64,000 nucleotides of DNA from SYIM01 sp039800325 (GCA_039800325.1 JBDLQY010000022.1:83623-147622); one strand, 5' to 3'. Numbered from the stretch's first letter, positions 50,444 to 60,104 are shown. Made by a program: numbers and translations. The notes: a model not told the origin generated them from the sequence alone.

Positions 50444-51352
50444 TCAGTGGTCGTACACCCAGTCGCCCTCTAGGCGCAAAGCCCCTTGCGCACCGAGTTC
50501 GGCCAAAGCCCAGGAAAGCGCCTGGTCGATGTCCATCTCCAGCCGGGCGGCCACCCTAAGCATCAGCGTGGCACTGCTGACCTTATCCAGCAACTGCGGG
50601 CGGGCCAGGCGCTCGGCATCGAGCATCATGAACTTGATCAAAACCTTGAGGGCATGCCGCAGGTTACGCTGAGGGTCGGATCTGAGCGCCTTTAGACGTT
50701 GTCGCGCAAGCGCGAGGCTACCTGCGACATCGGTAAAGGCGGGTCCGTGGCCTGGCAGCACCTGACGGACTGGAAGCCGCTCTATCAGATCGAGCATCGC
50801 CTTTTGTTCGGCAAAACCCGACTCGCCCTCAAGCTCTGGAAAAATCACACCAAACCCCGTCTGCCAGAGCACATCAGCAGAGATCAGTCGACCCGATTGC
50901 GGTGCAAAAAACATCAGACTTTTAGGGTCATGCCCAGGCGCTGCGATGGCCTCCCAGGGCTCGCCTGCCATTTGCAGCGTCTGACCCGGCGCAATCACAC
51001 CATCGGCCGCGAACCGGGCGCATCGCTGGGCTGTGGCGGCATGGCTAAGCGCTTCTACATCCCAGCGTGCCACAGCATCGGCACTGGCAATCGGGACCCG
51101 TACCTCACAGGCAAAAGCCTCGACCATGGCGGCATTACCACCGCAGTGGTCGGAGTGAAGATGGGTGTTCAGCAGACGGGTGACTCGTCTTCGACCGAGG
51201 TGAGGTAAGGCTTCACGCACCAGGGCAACTGCAATCGTCGCATGCTTGACGTAGCCGGAATCGATCAGGGTAGCTCCGCCGTCGTCGTCCGCGGTCAGCA
51301 CCATGTTGGAGGAGAGCCAGTCGCGCTCGATGAAGACCAGGCGCTCAGCCAT
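50444..51352 (-). CDS. MBL-fold metallo-hydrolase
   Basis: A 302-residue metallo-beta-lactamase-fold enzyme. The metal motif is NTHLHSDHCGGN, with further ligands in AAPGHDPKSLMFF and VLPGHGPAF, the glyoxalase II-like pattern. The C-terminal helical part resembles the LACTB2-like winged domain. It could hydrolyse thioesters, lactones or other esters; the substrate is unknown. I placed the start at 51352 (MAERLVFIERD). The start overlaps the stop of the PH-domain gene. Confidence 0.85.
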   Translation of the reverse strand: MAERLVFIERDWLSSNMVLTADDDGGATLIDSGYVKHATIAVALVREALPHLGRRRVTRLLNTHLHSDHCGGNAAMVEAFACEVRVPIASADAVARWDVEALSHAATAQRCARFAADGVIAPGQTLQMAGEPWEAIAAPGHDPKSLMFFAPQSGRLISADVLWQTGFGVIFPELEGESGFAEQKAMLDLIERLPVRQVLPGHGPAFTDVAGSLALARQRLKALRSDPQRNLRHALKVLIKFMMLDAERLARPQLLDKVSSATLMLRVAARLEMDIDQALSWALAELGAQGALRLEGDWVYDH

Positions 51353-51776
51353 GGTTTGCGTAACGCGTCTCGATTTCGGCAAAGGCAGCAATCAGTTCTG
51401 GCGTTCCAGCATGAAAAGCCTTGACCGGGCCGCGCTGGCCCGCGACCAGCAACCGCGCCGATAGCGGCAGCCTGACCAGCCGCAGCCGGCTGATTTCTTC
51501 CCAGGAGATGCGCTTATCGCCCACTCCCTCCTGCCGGATGCCCTGGGCATCGATGATCGTGCGACCAAACAACATGTACCAGCCCTGCCACAGCACCATG
51601 GCAAGCGCAGCAGCCAGTAAGACCAGCACCTGCCAGCCCAGGTCTGCAGACTCAGACATCAGGGCTCGGCCACCCCACACGATCAGAAGCACCACCAGGC
51701 CAGCGCTCACGACACGTACCGGCACTGTGTGCGAATACCCCTGCACGGGGGTGGCGAAGCGCTCGGCGGGCGTCAT
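51345..51776 (-). CDS. Small membrane protein with PH-like domain
   Basis: A 143-residue protein with two adjacent hydrophobic segments (VVSAGLVVLLIVWGG and WQVLVLLAAALAMVLWQ). They are followed by a beta-rich part (TIIDAQGIRQEGVGDKRISW, then EEISRLRLVRLPLSARLLV) of the bacterial PH-domain kind. It is likely anchored in the inner membrane. The function is unknown. It overlaps the DUF1289 gene in front (ATGA) and the MBL gene behind. Confidence 0.65.
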   Translation of the reverse strand: MTPAERFATPVQGYSHTVPVRVVSAGLVVLLIVWGGRALMSESADLGWQVLVLLAAALAMVLWQGWYMLFGRTIIDAQGIRQEGVGDKRISWEEISRLRLVRLPLSARLLVAGQRGPVKAFHAGTPELIAAFAEIETRYANHG

Positions 51777-51988
51777 GCCTGGGCCTGCGCGCGACGCTCG
51801 CGGATGCGCAGCCAGATCGCGTGCCGCTGCGTGTCATTCAACGAGCCCCAGGCGGCAATTTCACTCAGAGTGCGAAGGCAGCCCTCGCAGAGTCCGGTTG
51901 CCTCATTCATACGGCAGACCGAGATGCACGGCGAGGGCACAGGTTTGAGATCAGGATGCGGCATAGAAAAGATGGTTGAAGCAGACAT
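51773..51988 (-). CDS. DUF1289 domain protein
   Basis: A 71-residue protein. Its core PSPCISVCRMNEATGLCEGC (four cysteines, CxxxC...CxxC) is the DUF1289 signature, suggesting a metal or Fe-S site, followed by RTLSEIAAWGSLNDTQR. The family is widespread and uncharacterised. It lies 12 bp after the hydroxyacid dehydrogenase gene and overlaps the next gene. Confidence 0.85.
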   Translation of the reverse strand: MSASTIFSMPHPDLKPVPSPCISVCRMNEATGLCEGCLRTLSEIAAWGSLNDTQRHAIWLRIRERRAQAQA

Positions 51989-52000
51989 CGGGGCTTTTGC

Positions 52001-52936
52001 TCAGTAACCGCGCTGTGGATCGACTCGGCCGCTGGGTGTACGGCCGGACACGAGCTCGCGAAGCTTCACAGAAACCTGAGCAGCTGAGACTTCAACCACA
52101 GTGATGGCCGAGATATGCGGAGTCATGCGAACCTTAGGATGATCCCAGAACCGGTGCTCGGCCGGCAAGGGCTCGTGGGCAAAGACATCCAGACTAGCGC
52201 CAGCGAGCTGTCCCGAGTCGAGCGCAGCCAGCAGATCATCCTCGACCACCAGGCCGCCACGGGCCACATTGATCAGCCACGCACCTTTGGGAAGCCGAGC
52301 AAAATGGCGTGCATCGAACAGTCCCCGAGTCGCTTCAGTCAGGGGGGCCATCAGAATGAGGACCCGGCAGCCCGCGAGAAATTCCCCAAGCCCATCACGG
52401 TCATCGAAGCTGCGCACGCCCTCGATTGCCCGCGGTGTACGGGCATAGCCACGCACCGGAAAGCCCAAGTCCCGAACAGCCTTGGCAACAGCGGTGCCCA
52501 AAACACCCAGACCGAACACCCCCACCTCGCATTGCGCCAGGGGACTTAACGGCAACTCTTCCCAGTGCCGCGCGCGCTGCTGTCGCTCATAGGCATCGTA
52601 GCGATAATGAACGCGCACCAGCTCATGGGTGCAATACGCCACCATCTGTGCGGCCATGCCCGCATCTTCCAGACGATAAATCGGCAAACGCGCAGGCAAA
52701 GCCGGGTGTGTAAGCAATTGGTCAACGCCAGCACCGGCGCAAAACAGCGCCTCAAGGGCTGGCTGACGAGCGAAAAAATCAGCAGGCGGCTTCCAGGCCA
52801 CGGCAGCCTGGGCCACAAACCCCGGCGTGTCATACGGTCGGACTTCCACACCCTGCACACCCTCAAGCGTAGCGCTCAAGGCGTCGCACCAGCGTGCGAC
52901 GGTGGAGGCTACCGGATGCGTAATGGCGATCTTCAA
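52001..52936 (-). CDS. 2-hydroxyacid dehydrogenase (GhrA-like)
   Basis: A 311-residue NAD(P)-dependent D-2-hydroxyacid dehydrogenase. The nucleotide-binding motif is VGVFGLGVLGTAVAKAVRDL, and the substrate arginine is in LINVARGGLVVEDDLLAAL; the catalytic histidine stands in HPKVRMTPHISAIT. It resembles glyoxylate/hydroxypyruvate reductase A. It starts inside the stop of the biotin carboxylase subunit gene (ATGA), so it is part of the leucine/isovalerate run. A link to that pathway is not obvious. Confidence 0.9.
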   Translation of the reverse strand: MKIAITHPVASTVARWCDALSATLEGVQGVEVRPYDTPGFVAQAAVAWKPPADFFARQPALEALFCAGAGVDQLLTHPALPARLPIYRLEDAGMAAQMVAYCTHELVRVHYRYDAYERQQRARHWEELPLSPLAQCEVGVFGLGVLGTAVAKAVRDLGFPVRGYARTPRAIEGVRSFDDRDGLGEFLAGCRVLILMAPLTEATRGLFDARHFARLPKGAWLINVARGGLVVEDDLLAALDSGQLAGASLDVFAHEPLPAEHRFWDHPKVRMTPHISAITVVEVSAAQVSVKLRELVSGRTPSGRVDPQRGY

Positions 52937-54987
52937 GGCTTTGCTCCCGATTCAGCTTCCAGTCGTACCAAGGCGGCGCCCTCGGCCACCTGTTCGCCCA
53001 CGCCATAGGCAAACTCGGCCACTCGGCCCGCATGCGGCGCGGCAATCACATGCTCCATCTTCATTGCCTCGATCACCACCAGTGCCTGGCCGGCTGAAAC
53101 CCGAGCCCCAGCTTCAACGAGATGCGCAATGACCTTGCCAGGCATGGGCGCGGCAAGCCCCGCATGTCCAGCCTGCGCCTCATCGTCGACTGTTTCAGCA
53201 GCACTTACCTGTCGCAGGGTGAACTGGCGGCCATTCTCAAAGCAGTGAACGCTGACCCCCTGAATGACCGCGCTGACCTGATGCGCCTGCGAGCCCACCA
53301 GACAACACACGCGGCCACTGGCGGCATCACGCCGCACTTGGGTCAGGCAGGTGCTTTGGTCGCCCAGACGCACGGTGAAACTATCACCTGCATAATCGAG
53401 AATGAGCTCATGGATTCGCTCACCGTCCTGAAGGTGCAACACGCGTGAAGCATGCGTGTTCAGGCGCCAGCCGCTGAGATCAGACCAGGGGTCGCGCCAG
53501 CCGTTAGCGGCGCCCGCCTGTTCAGCCGATTCGCGTTCAGCCAGCAAACAGGCGGCTGCGGCCAGCGTGCACTCTGTCAGACCGCAGGCCGCTGGCGACG
53601 CCAACAAAAATTCACGGTCATGTTCGATCAGCCCCGTATCGAGCTCGGCTGCCGCAAATCGCGGCGAGTGCATCAGTCGCGCAAGAAATGCTGCGTTGGT
53701 TGCCAGACCCACAACCTCAACCTGATGCAGGGCAGCGGCAAGACGCGCACGCGCCTGATCCCGATCAGGAGCCCAGGTAATCAGCTTGGCAATCATCGGA
53801 TCATAATGAGGTGTGATGGCATCGCCCTGCACAACGCCCGCATCGATGCGCACTGGGGCAGGCTCACCACTGGCCGTCTGACCCACAGAAAAATGAACGG
53901 CCTGCGGCAGGCGCAGATGCACCAGATCACCAATCGACGGCAAGAATCCGCGCATGGGATTTTCCGCATAAAGCCGCGCCTCGATGGCATGCCCGTTAAG
54001 TCTGAGCTGCTGCTGCGAAAGTGGCAGTGCTTCACCGGCGGCGACCCTCAGTTGCCACTCCACCAGATCGAGGCCGGTGATCATCTCTGTGACTGGATGC
54101 TCAACCTGAAGCCTCGTATTCATTTCCATGAAGAAGAAACGTCCGTCCTGTTCAGCGATGAACTCCACCGTTCCGGCGCCGGCATAACCCACCGCCCGGG
54201 CCGCAGCGACCGCGGCCTCGCCCATGGCCGCACGGCGCTCAGGGCTCATTCCAGGGGCCGGGGCTTCTTCGATCACTTTCTGGTGACGCCGCTGGACGGA
54301 ACAGTCGCGCTCAAACAGATAGACGCACTGGCCGTGCGTATCAGCAAACACCTGAATTTCGATATGGCGGGGGCGATCGAGGTAGCGCTCGATGAGCACA
54401 TGATCATCGCCGAAGGCATTGGCCGCCTCACGCTTACAGGACGCCAGCGAGGCCTCGAACTCGTCAGCGCTGCGCACGATGCGCATACCCTTACCGCCGC
54501 CACCCGCGCTAGCCTTGATGAGCACGGGATAACCTATCGCATCAGCTTGACCGCGCAGATAGCCTGGGTCTTGCTCATCACCATGGTAGCCCGGTACCAG
54601 TGGCACGCCGGCCTGGGCCATCAGCGCCTTGGCGGCCGACTTGCTGCCCATGGCTGCAATGGCCGAGGGCGGTGGGCCAATAAATACCAGTCCGGCATCA
54701 ATGACCTGCTGGGCGAACACCTCGTTTTCGGACAGAAACCCATAGCCGGGGTGGATCGCCTGCGCGCCCGTCTCAAGCGCGATAGCCAGGATGCGATCGC
54801 CACACAGATACGACTCGCGCGCCGGAGCAGGGCCTAGCCGCCAGGCCTCATCACAGGCCCGTACATGGCGCGCTTGTGCATCAGCATCGGAATACACCGC
54901 CACGGTGCGAATGCCGAGCCGACGCGCGGTAGCCGCGACGCGGCAGGCGATCTCACCGCGATTAGCGATCAGGATCTTGGCGAACAT
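52933..54987 (-). CDS. liuD: Methylcrotonyl-CoA carboxylase biotin-containing subunit (LiuD/MccA-like)
   Basis: A 684-residue subunit. The biotin carboxylase half opens FAKILIANRGEIACRVA, has KASAGGGGKGMRIV and RDCSVQRRHQKVIEEAPAPG, and MEMNTRLQVEHPVTEMITG. The C-terminal biotin-carrier domain has VVIEAMKMEHVIAAP, with Lys as the biotin site. It carboxylates 3-methylcrotonyl-CoA with the LiuB partner. The neighbouring isovaleryl-CoA dehydrogenase and carboxyltransferase genes favour this over acetyl- or propionyl-CoA carboxylase. Its start overlaps the end of the transporter gene in front by 26 bases. Confidence 0.93.
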   Translation of the reverse strand: MFAKILIANRGEIACRVAATARRLGIRTVAVYSDADAQARHVRACDEAWRLGPAPARESYLCGDRILAIALETGAQAIHPGYGFLSENEVFAQQVIDAGLVFIGPPPSAIAAMGSKSAAKALMAQAGVPLVPGYHGDEQDPGYLRGQADAIGYPVLIKASAGGGGKGMRIVRSADEFEASLASCKREAANAFGDDHVLIERYLDRPRHIEIQVFADTHGQCVYLFERDCSVQRRHQKVIEEAPAPGMSPERRAAMGEAAVAAARAVGYAGAGTVEFIAEQDGRFFFMEMNTRLQVEHPVTEMITGLDLVEWQLRVAAGEALPLSQQQLRLNGHAIEARLYAENPMRGFLPSIGDLVHLRLPQAVHFSVGQTASGEPAPVRIDAGVVQGDAITPHYDPMIAKLITWAPDRDQARARLAAALHQVEVVGLATNAAFLARLMHSPRFAAAELDTGLIEHDREFLLASPAACGLTECTLAAAACLLAERESAEQAGAANGWRDPWSDLSGWRLNTHASRVLHLQDGERIHELILDYAGDSFTVRLGDQSTCLTQVRRDAASGRVCCLVGSQAHQVSAVIQGVSVHCFENGRQFTLRQVSAAETVDDEAQAGHAGLAAPMPGKVIAHLVEAGARVSAGQALVVIEAMKMEHVIAAPHAGRVAEFAYGVGEQVAEGAALVRLEAESGAKP

Positions 54988-55960
54988 GATTGGACTTCCG
55001 GTTAGCGAGATAAATGCCTGGCAGAATCAAAGCTGCTCCGACGGCATGAAACCAGGCGGGCAGTTCACCCAAAAAGGCCCAGCCCATCAGTGCGCCATAC
55101 AGGGGACCCAGACAGATGGCCAAGCCGGCCCGGGCGGGGCCGAGTTCGCGCAACATGTAGGCGTAGCAGAAGTACGCACCAATGCCTGGCAAGAGAGCCA
55201 GCGCCAGCACCATGCTGGCGATTTCCAGGGAGGGCTGCGGAAGACCCTTGATGAGTGCCTCAACCAGGGTAAAGGGCGCGATGACAATCAGACCCGCAGC
55301 CGTCGTTGCGGCCAGTCTCGCAAAAGGATCAAGCACCGTAGGCCGCTTTCTGAGCAGCACCGAATACGTAGTCCATCCCATGACCGCGGTCAGTATCCAA
55401 AGATCGCCGACGGTAAAGTCCAGGGTGAGTATGGTCTGAATTGAACCACGCGACAGGATGAACACCGTACCGGCAATCGCAAGCCAGATGCCCCAGCCCT
55501 GAGTGCGGCCCAGAGGCTCATTGAACAAGCGCGGCGACAGCAGTGCCAAGAGCACCGGCGACAGGGCGTAAATCAGCCCGATGTTCAGCGCAGCCGTGGT
55601 CTGAGCGCCGATGTAGACGAAGGCGCCACAGATCCAAACACCGATCGCACCGAGCACGAACAGATCGGGCCATTCACGACGCCATTGCGGCCATAGGCGA
55701 ACAAGCGTGGGCGCCGCCAAGGGCAGCATCACCGCGAACGCAAGCGTCCAACGCATGGCCGCCAGCAGGTGCGGTTCGACCACACCGGCCGCGCGCCGAC
55801 CCACGATGTAATTGGTGGCCCACAACGCGGGCGTCAGCAGCAAGAAAAAGAGTGCGATACGACGACGACGCAGGGCATCCGGATTCGCCGCGAGTGGGGC
55901 CTGGGGGTCAGTCTGCGACGCCGGCGCAGACGCGGCCCGCACAAGGGCTGGCAGAGTCAC
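54962..55960 (-). CDS. EamA/DMT family transporter
   Basis: A 332-residue membrane protein with ten predicted helices in two EamA repeats, e.g. IALFFLLLTPALWATNYIVG and later ILPGIYLANRK. The N-terminal 30 residues are soluble. The family exports amino acids and metabolites such as threonine or cysteine. The gene sits between the carboxylase subunit genes, 3 bp after liuB and overlapping liuD by 26 bases, so it must be co-translated with them. It might export an intermediate or an overflow acid. The substrate is unknown. Confidence 0.88.
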   Translation of the reverse strand: MTLPALVRAASAPASQTDPQAPLAANPDALRRRRIALFFLLLTPALWATNYIVGRRAAGVVEPHLLAAMRWTLAFAVMLPLAAPTLVRLWPQWRREWPDLFVLGAIGVWICGAFVYIGAQTTAALNIGLIYALSPVLLALLSPRLFNEPLGRTQGWGIWLAIAGTVFILSRGSIQTILTLDFTVGDLWILTAVMGWTTYSVLLRKRPTVLDPFARLAATTAAGLIVIAPFTLVEALIKGLPQPSLEIASMVLALALLPGIGAYFCYAYMLRELGPARAGLAICLGPLYGALMGWAFLGELPAWFHAVGAALILPGIYLANRKSNHVRQDPDR

Positions 55961-55963
55961 CGC

Positions 55964-57571
55964 TCAGATCCGAAACACACCGAAGCGGGTGTCGGGAATG
56001 GGTGCATTAAGCGCGGCCGACAGACCCAGGCCCAGCACCCTGCGGGTATCCGCTGGGTCGATGATGCCGTCGTCCCACAACCGGGCACTGGCGTAATAGG
56101 GGTGCCCCTGGCGCTCATACTGATCAAGTATGGGTGCCTTGAAGGTCTGCTCGTCTTCAGCGCTCCAGTGCCCACCGCGTGCCTCAATGCCATCGCGCCG
56201 CACAGTGGCCAGCACGGATGCAGCCTGCTCACCGCCCATCACACTGATGCGGGCATTAGGCCACATCCAGAGCATGCGCGGCGAGTAGGCACGTCCGCAC
56301 ATGCCATAGTTACCCGCACCAAACGAGCCGCCGATGATGAACGTGAACTTGGGTACCTGCGCACAGGCCACGGCCGTCACCAGCTTGGCACCGGCGCGGG
56401 CGATGCCCTCATTTTCGTACTTGCGGCCCACCATGAAGCCGGTGATATTCTGCAGAAACACCAGCGGAATCTTGCGCTGGGCACAGAGCTCAATGAAATG
56501 GGCGCCTTTGTTCGCCGACTCGGAAAACAGCACTCCGTTGTTGGCCACGATGCCCGTCGGAATACCATGTACATGGGCAAAACCCGTCACTAGCGTGGTG
56601 CCGTAGCGGGCTTTGAATTCATCAAATTCAGAGCCATCCACGATACGCGCAATGATTTCGCGAACATCAAAAGACTTACGGGTATCAGTCGGCATGATGC
56701 CGTGCAGCTCGGCGGGATCGTAATCGGGCTCACGCGAGGATTTGAGGTCTATTGATTGCGGCTTGGTGCGATTAAGCGAGGCAATAATGCCGCGGGCAAT
56801 CGCTAGCGCATGCGCATCATCGCGGGCCAGGTGATCCGCCACGCCAGACAGGCGCGTATGCACATCACCGCCACCCAGATCTTCAGCGCTGACCACCTCG
56901 CCGATGGCGGCTTTCACCAAGGGCGGCCCACCGAGAAAAATCGTGCCCTGATTGCGCACGATCACGGCCTCGTCGCTCATGGCCGGCACGTAGGCTCCGC
57001 CTGCGGTGCATGAACCCATAACCACCGCAATCTGCGCAATACCAGCCGCCGACAGCGTAGCCTGGTTATAGAAAATTCGACCAAAGTGCTCGCGGTCTGG
57101 AAAGACCTCATCTTGATTAGGCAGATTGGCGCCGCCCGAATCGACCAGGTAGATACACGGCAGGCGGTTTTCGCGCGCGATCTCCTGAGCACGCAAATGC
57201 TTTTTAACCGTCATGGGGAAGTACGTACCGCCCTTGACGGTGGCGTCATTACACACCACCACGCAATCAATGCCACTGACCCGGCCGATTCCCGTGATGA
57301 TGCCTGCGCAGGGAGCTTCATCACCGTACATGCCAAAGGCCGCCAGCTGCGATAACTCAAGAAAGGGCGTACCGGGATCTAACAGGCGCTCGATACGTTC
57401 ACGCGGCAGCAGTTTGCCTCGTGCCACATGCTTGGCCCGCGCCGCCTCGCCGCCACCGGCCTGTACCTGACGCACGCGCTGACGCAAATCGCCGACCAAG
57501 GCGCGCATGGTCTGTGCATTGGTCACGAAGCCTTCACTGCGCGGATTGATTCGAGACTGCAGCTTAGGCAT
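55964..57571 (-). CDS. liuB: Methylcrotonyl-CoA carboxylase carboxyltransferase subunit (LiuB/MccB)
   Basis: A 535-residue carboxyltransferase. It shows LPCIYLVDSGGANLPNQDEVFP, GSCTAGGAYVPAMSDEAVI, LVFLQNITGFMVGRKYENEG and IIGGSFGAGNYGMCGRAYSP, all characteristic of MCC beta subunits. The length is that of family members. It transfers carboxyl from biotin of LiuD to 3-methylcrotonyl-CoA. It follows the second acyl-CoA dehydrogenase gene by 12 bp. Confidence 0.95.
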   Translation of the reverse strand: MPKLQSRINPRSEGFVTNAQTMRALVGDLRQRVRQVQAGGGEAARAKHVARGKLLPRERIERLLDPGTPFLELSQLAAFGMYGDEAPCAGIITGIGRVSGIDCVVVCNDATVKGGTYFPMTVKKHLRAQEIARENRLPCIYLVDSGGANLPNQDEVFPDREHFGRIFYNQATLSAAGIAQIAVVMGSCTAGGAYVPAMSDEAVIVRNQGTIFLGGPPLVKAAIGEVVSAEDLGGGDVHTRLSGVADHLARDDAHALAIARGIIASLNRTKPQSIDLKSSREPDYDPAELHGIMPTDTRKSFDVREIIARIVDGSEFDEFKARYGTTLVTGFAHVHGIPTGIVANNGVLFSESANKGAHFIELCAQRKIPLVFLQNITGFMVGRKYENEGIARAGAKLVTAVACAQVPKFTFIIGGSFGAGNYGMCGRAYSPRMLWMWPNARISVMGGEQAASVLATVRRDGIEARGGHWSAEDEQTFKAPILDQYERQGHPYYASARLWDDGIIDPADTRRVLGLGLSAALNAPIPDTRFGVFRI

Positions 57572-57583
57572 TACGGACTCCGA

Positions 57584-58726
57584 CTAAGACGCGGCACGAT
57601 CGAGGGCGCGTGCAATCAGCAGACGCTGGATATCGTTAGTGCCTTCATAAATCTGACACACCCGTACGTCGCGATAAATTCGCTCGACGGGAAAATCGCT
57701 GACGTAGCCATATCCGCCATGAATCTGAATGGCATCCGAGCACACCCGCTCGGCCATCTCGGCGGAAAACAGCTTGGCCATGGCCGCTTCTTTGAGACAG
57801 GGCTGGTCTGCGTCTTTGAGAGCCGCCGCATGCCAAATAAGCTGGCGTGCGGCTTCGATAGCGGTGGCCATATCAGCCAGCCTGAAGCTGGCCGCCTGAT
57901 GCGCGGCAATCGGCTGCCCGAATACCTCGCGCTGATGCGCATACTGCAGCGCCGCTTCATAGGCAGCACGTGCCATGCCCACCGCCTGTGAGGCAATACC
58001 GATACGCCCACCCTCAAGTCCTGAGAGGGCGATTTTGTAGCCCTCTCCGGGCTGGCCGATGAGATTTGCAAGCGGTACCTGGCAGTTCTCAAAGATCACC
58101 TGCGCGGTGTCCGAGGCGCGCTGGCCCATCTTGTCCTCAAGCCTGGCCACGCGATAACCAGGTGTATTGGTGGGCACGATGAACGCTGAAATACCGCGCT
58201 TGCCGGCAGCTGCATCCGTCACCGCCATGACAATGGCGACATCGGCATTAAGCCCCGAGGTGATGAACTGCTTGACGCCGTCGATGACGTAGTGATCGCC
58301 CTCGAGACGCGCCCGGGTGCGCAGGGCGGAGGCATCTGACCCGGCCTGCGGCTCGGTCAGGCAGAACGCGCCCAGCATCGCGCCGCTTGCCAGGGGACGC
58401 AGCCACTGCGCCTTCTGCACATCATTAGCCCAACGCGCGAAGATGGAGCACACCGGGCAGTTGTTGACCGACACAATGGTAGACGTGGCACCATCGCCCG
58501 CGGCAATTTCTTCGATTACGATCGCAAGCGACACATGGTCAAGCCCGGCACCGCCCCAGGCTTGCGGCACCACCACGCCATAGCATCCGAGCTCGGCAAG
58601 ACCGCGCAAAGCTTCGCGCGGAAAGCTCGCCTCCCGGTCCCAGCGCGCAGCCAGCGGCGCGACGCGCTCCTGCACAAACGCGCGCACCGCGTCACGGATA
58701 AGCCGCTGCTCTTCGTTCAACAGCAC
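57584..58726 (-). CDS. Acyl-CoA dehydrogenase
   Basis: A 380-residue flavoenzyme. Signature 1 is AFCLTEPQAGSDASALRT, and signature 2 is QIHGGYGYVSDFPVERIYRDVRV. The catalytic glutamate is in CQIYEGTNDIQRLL, the position used by short-, medium- and 2-methyl-branched enzymes and not by isovaleryl-CoA dehydrogenase. It may oxidise a short or branched acyl-CoA. It lies between the thiolase and liuB genes on the same strand, so it shares their regulation. Confidence 0.92.
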   Translation of the reverse strand: MLLNEEQRLIRDAVRAFVQERVAPLAARWDREASFPREALRGLAELGCYGVVVPQAWGGAGLDHVSLAIVIEEIAAGDGATSTIVSVNNCPVCSIFARWANDVQKAQWLRPLASGAMLGAFCLTEPQAGSDASALRTRARLEGDHYVIDGVKQFITSGLNADVAIVMAVTDAAAGKRGISAFIVPTNTPGYRVARLEDKMGQRASDTAQVIFENCQVPLANLIGQPGEGYKIALSGLEGGRIGIASQAVGMARAAYEAALQYAHQREVFGQPIAAHQAASFRLADMATAIEAARQLIWHAAALKDADQPCLKEAAMAKLFSAEMAERVCSDAIQIHGGYGYVSDFPVERIYRDVRVCQIYEGTNDIQRLLIARALDRAAS

Positions 58727-58744
58727 AATCGTCGCGCCCTGAGC

Positions 58745-59941
58745 CTAGACGAGCTCGACGCCCAGTGCTGTGGCCTCGCCTCCGCCGATGCACAGCGACG
58801 CCACGCCGCGCTTGCCACCGCGAGCCCGCAAGGCACCGATGAGCGTGACGATCAGACGTGCGCCGGATGCGCCAATGGGGTGGCCCAGTGCGCAGGCGCC
58901 GCCATTGACGTTGACACGGTCATGATCAAGCCCATGGTCTTTCATGGCCGCCATGGCCACTACGGCGAAAGCCTCGTTGATTTCGAACAGATCAACGCCT
59001 GACGAGGTCCAGCCGGTTTTTTCATAAAGCCGGGCAATCGCACCCACTGGAGCGGTCGTAAACCACTGCGGCTCCTGCGAATGCGTGGCATGCCCCACCA
59101 CCCGGGCAATCGGCTTGGCGCCCAACTTGCGCGCGGTGGATTCGCGCATCATGACCAGAGCGGCTGCGCCGTCCGAGATGGAGGACGAGGTGGCTGCAGT
59201 GACCGTGCCATCCTTGCGAAACGCTGGCTTAAGAGAAGGAATCTTTTCGATGTTTGCTTTGAAGGGCTGTTCATCGCGGCTGATCTGCACGTCGCCTTTT
59301 TTACCGCTGACCGTCACGGGCGCCACTTCCCAATCAAACGCACCATGGGTGTTGGCCGCGACCGCCCGCCGGGTGGATTCGATGGCGTAGGCATCCTGCT
59401 CAGCACGGGTAAAGCTGTATTTACCGGCGCAGTCTTCGGCGAAGTTGCCCATGGATTTACCGCCGCCATTGGGCATTTTTTCGTAGGCATCCTCCAGACC
59501 GTCGAGCGCCATGTGGTCAAACAGCGTGCCGTGCCCATACCGGTAACCACCCCGCCCCTTGAGCATGAGGTAAGGGGCATTACTCATGCTTTCCATGCCA
59601 CCGGCCACTACGACCTCCTGGCTTCCAGCCACCAACAGATCATGCGCGAACATGGCGGCTTTCATGCCCGAACCGCATACCTTGTTAATGGTGGTGGCGC
59701 CCGCCGATTTGGGCAGACCCGCACCGATGGCCGACTGACGCGCTGGTGCCTGGCCCTGACCGGCAGGCAGCACACAGCCCATGATGACTTCCTGAACCTG
59801 TTCGGGCTTAAGCCCTGCACGACCCACGGCCGCCGCGATGACGTGCGCACCCAGCTGATGCGCAGCAAAGCCAGAAAGCTCGCCCATCATGGCACCGATC
59901 GGGGTTCTGGCAACCGAGACAATCACAACGGGATCACTCAT
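58745..59941 (-). CDS. Acetyl-CoA C-acetyltransferase (thiolase)
   Basis: A 398-residue degradative or biosynthetic thiolase. The acyl-accepting cysteine is in TTINKVCGSGMKAAMFA; the second-site motifs are VNGGACALGHPIGASGARL and CIGGGEATALGVEL (Cys as base). VDLFEINEAFAVVAM is also conserved. In the leucine pathway it would handle acetoacetyl-CoA; it could also provide acetoacetyl-CoA for polyhydroxybutyrate. The length is normal. The gap to the upstream isovaleryl-CoA dehydrogenase gene is 163 bp without obvious terminator. Confidence 0.94.
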   Translation of the reverse strand: MSDPVVIVSVARTPIGAMMGELSGFAAHQLGAHVIAAAVGRAGLKPEQVQEVIMGCVLPAGQGQAPARQSAIGAGLPKSAGATTINKVCGSGMKAAMFAHDLLVAGSQEVVVAGGMESMSNAPYLMLKGRGGYRYGHGTLFDHMALDGLEDAYEKMPNGGGKSMGNFAEDCAGKYSFTRAEQDAYAIESTRRAVAANTHGAFDWEVAPVTVSGKKGDVQISRDEQPFKANIEKIPSLKPAFRKDGTVTAATSSSISDGAAALVMMRESTARKLGAKPIARVVGHATHSQEPQWFTTAPVGAIARLYEKTGWTSSGVDLFEINEAFAVVAMAAMKDHGLDHDRVNVNGGACALGHPIGASGARLIVTLIGALRARGGKRGVASLCIGGGEATALGVELV

Positions 59942-60104
59942 GATTTACTCCGAAGATCTGAGGGTTTTGTTAAGAAGAAGTCTCTGCAGCATGCGCGCGC
60001 GCTAAAAAGCATCGAGCGAAAACATTGAGCGGACCTGCGCTTGATCAGAGCCGGACCCGGAAAAGCCTTGCCAGATAAGGGCTCAAGCCTAAAGACAGCG
60101 GACA

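Noticed and set aside
53452..54837. Open frame of 461 codons on the plus strand
   Set aside because: It runs opposite liuD, has no recognisable domain and is the kind of antisense frame that GC-rich codon bias creates.
59081..60028. Open frame of 315 codons on the plus strand
   Set aside because: It lies opposite the thiolase gene and is explained by codon bias there.
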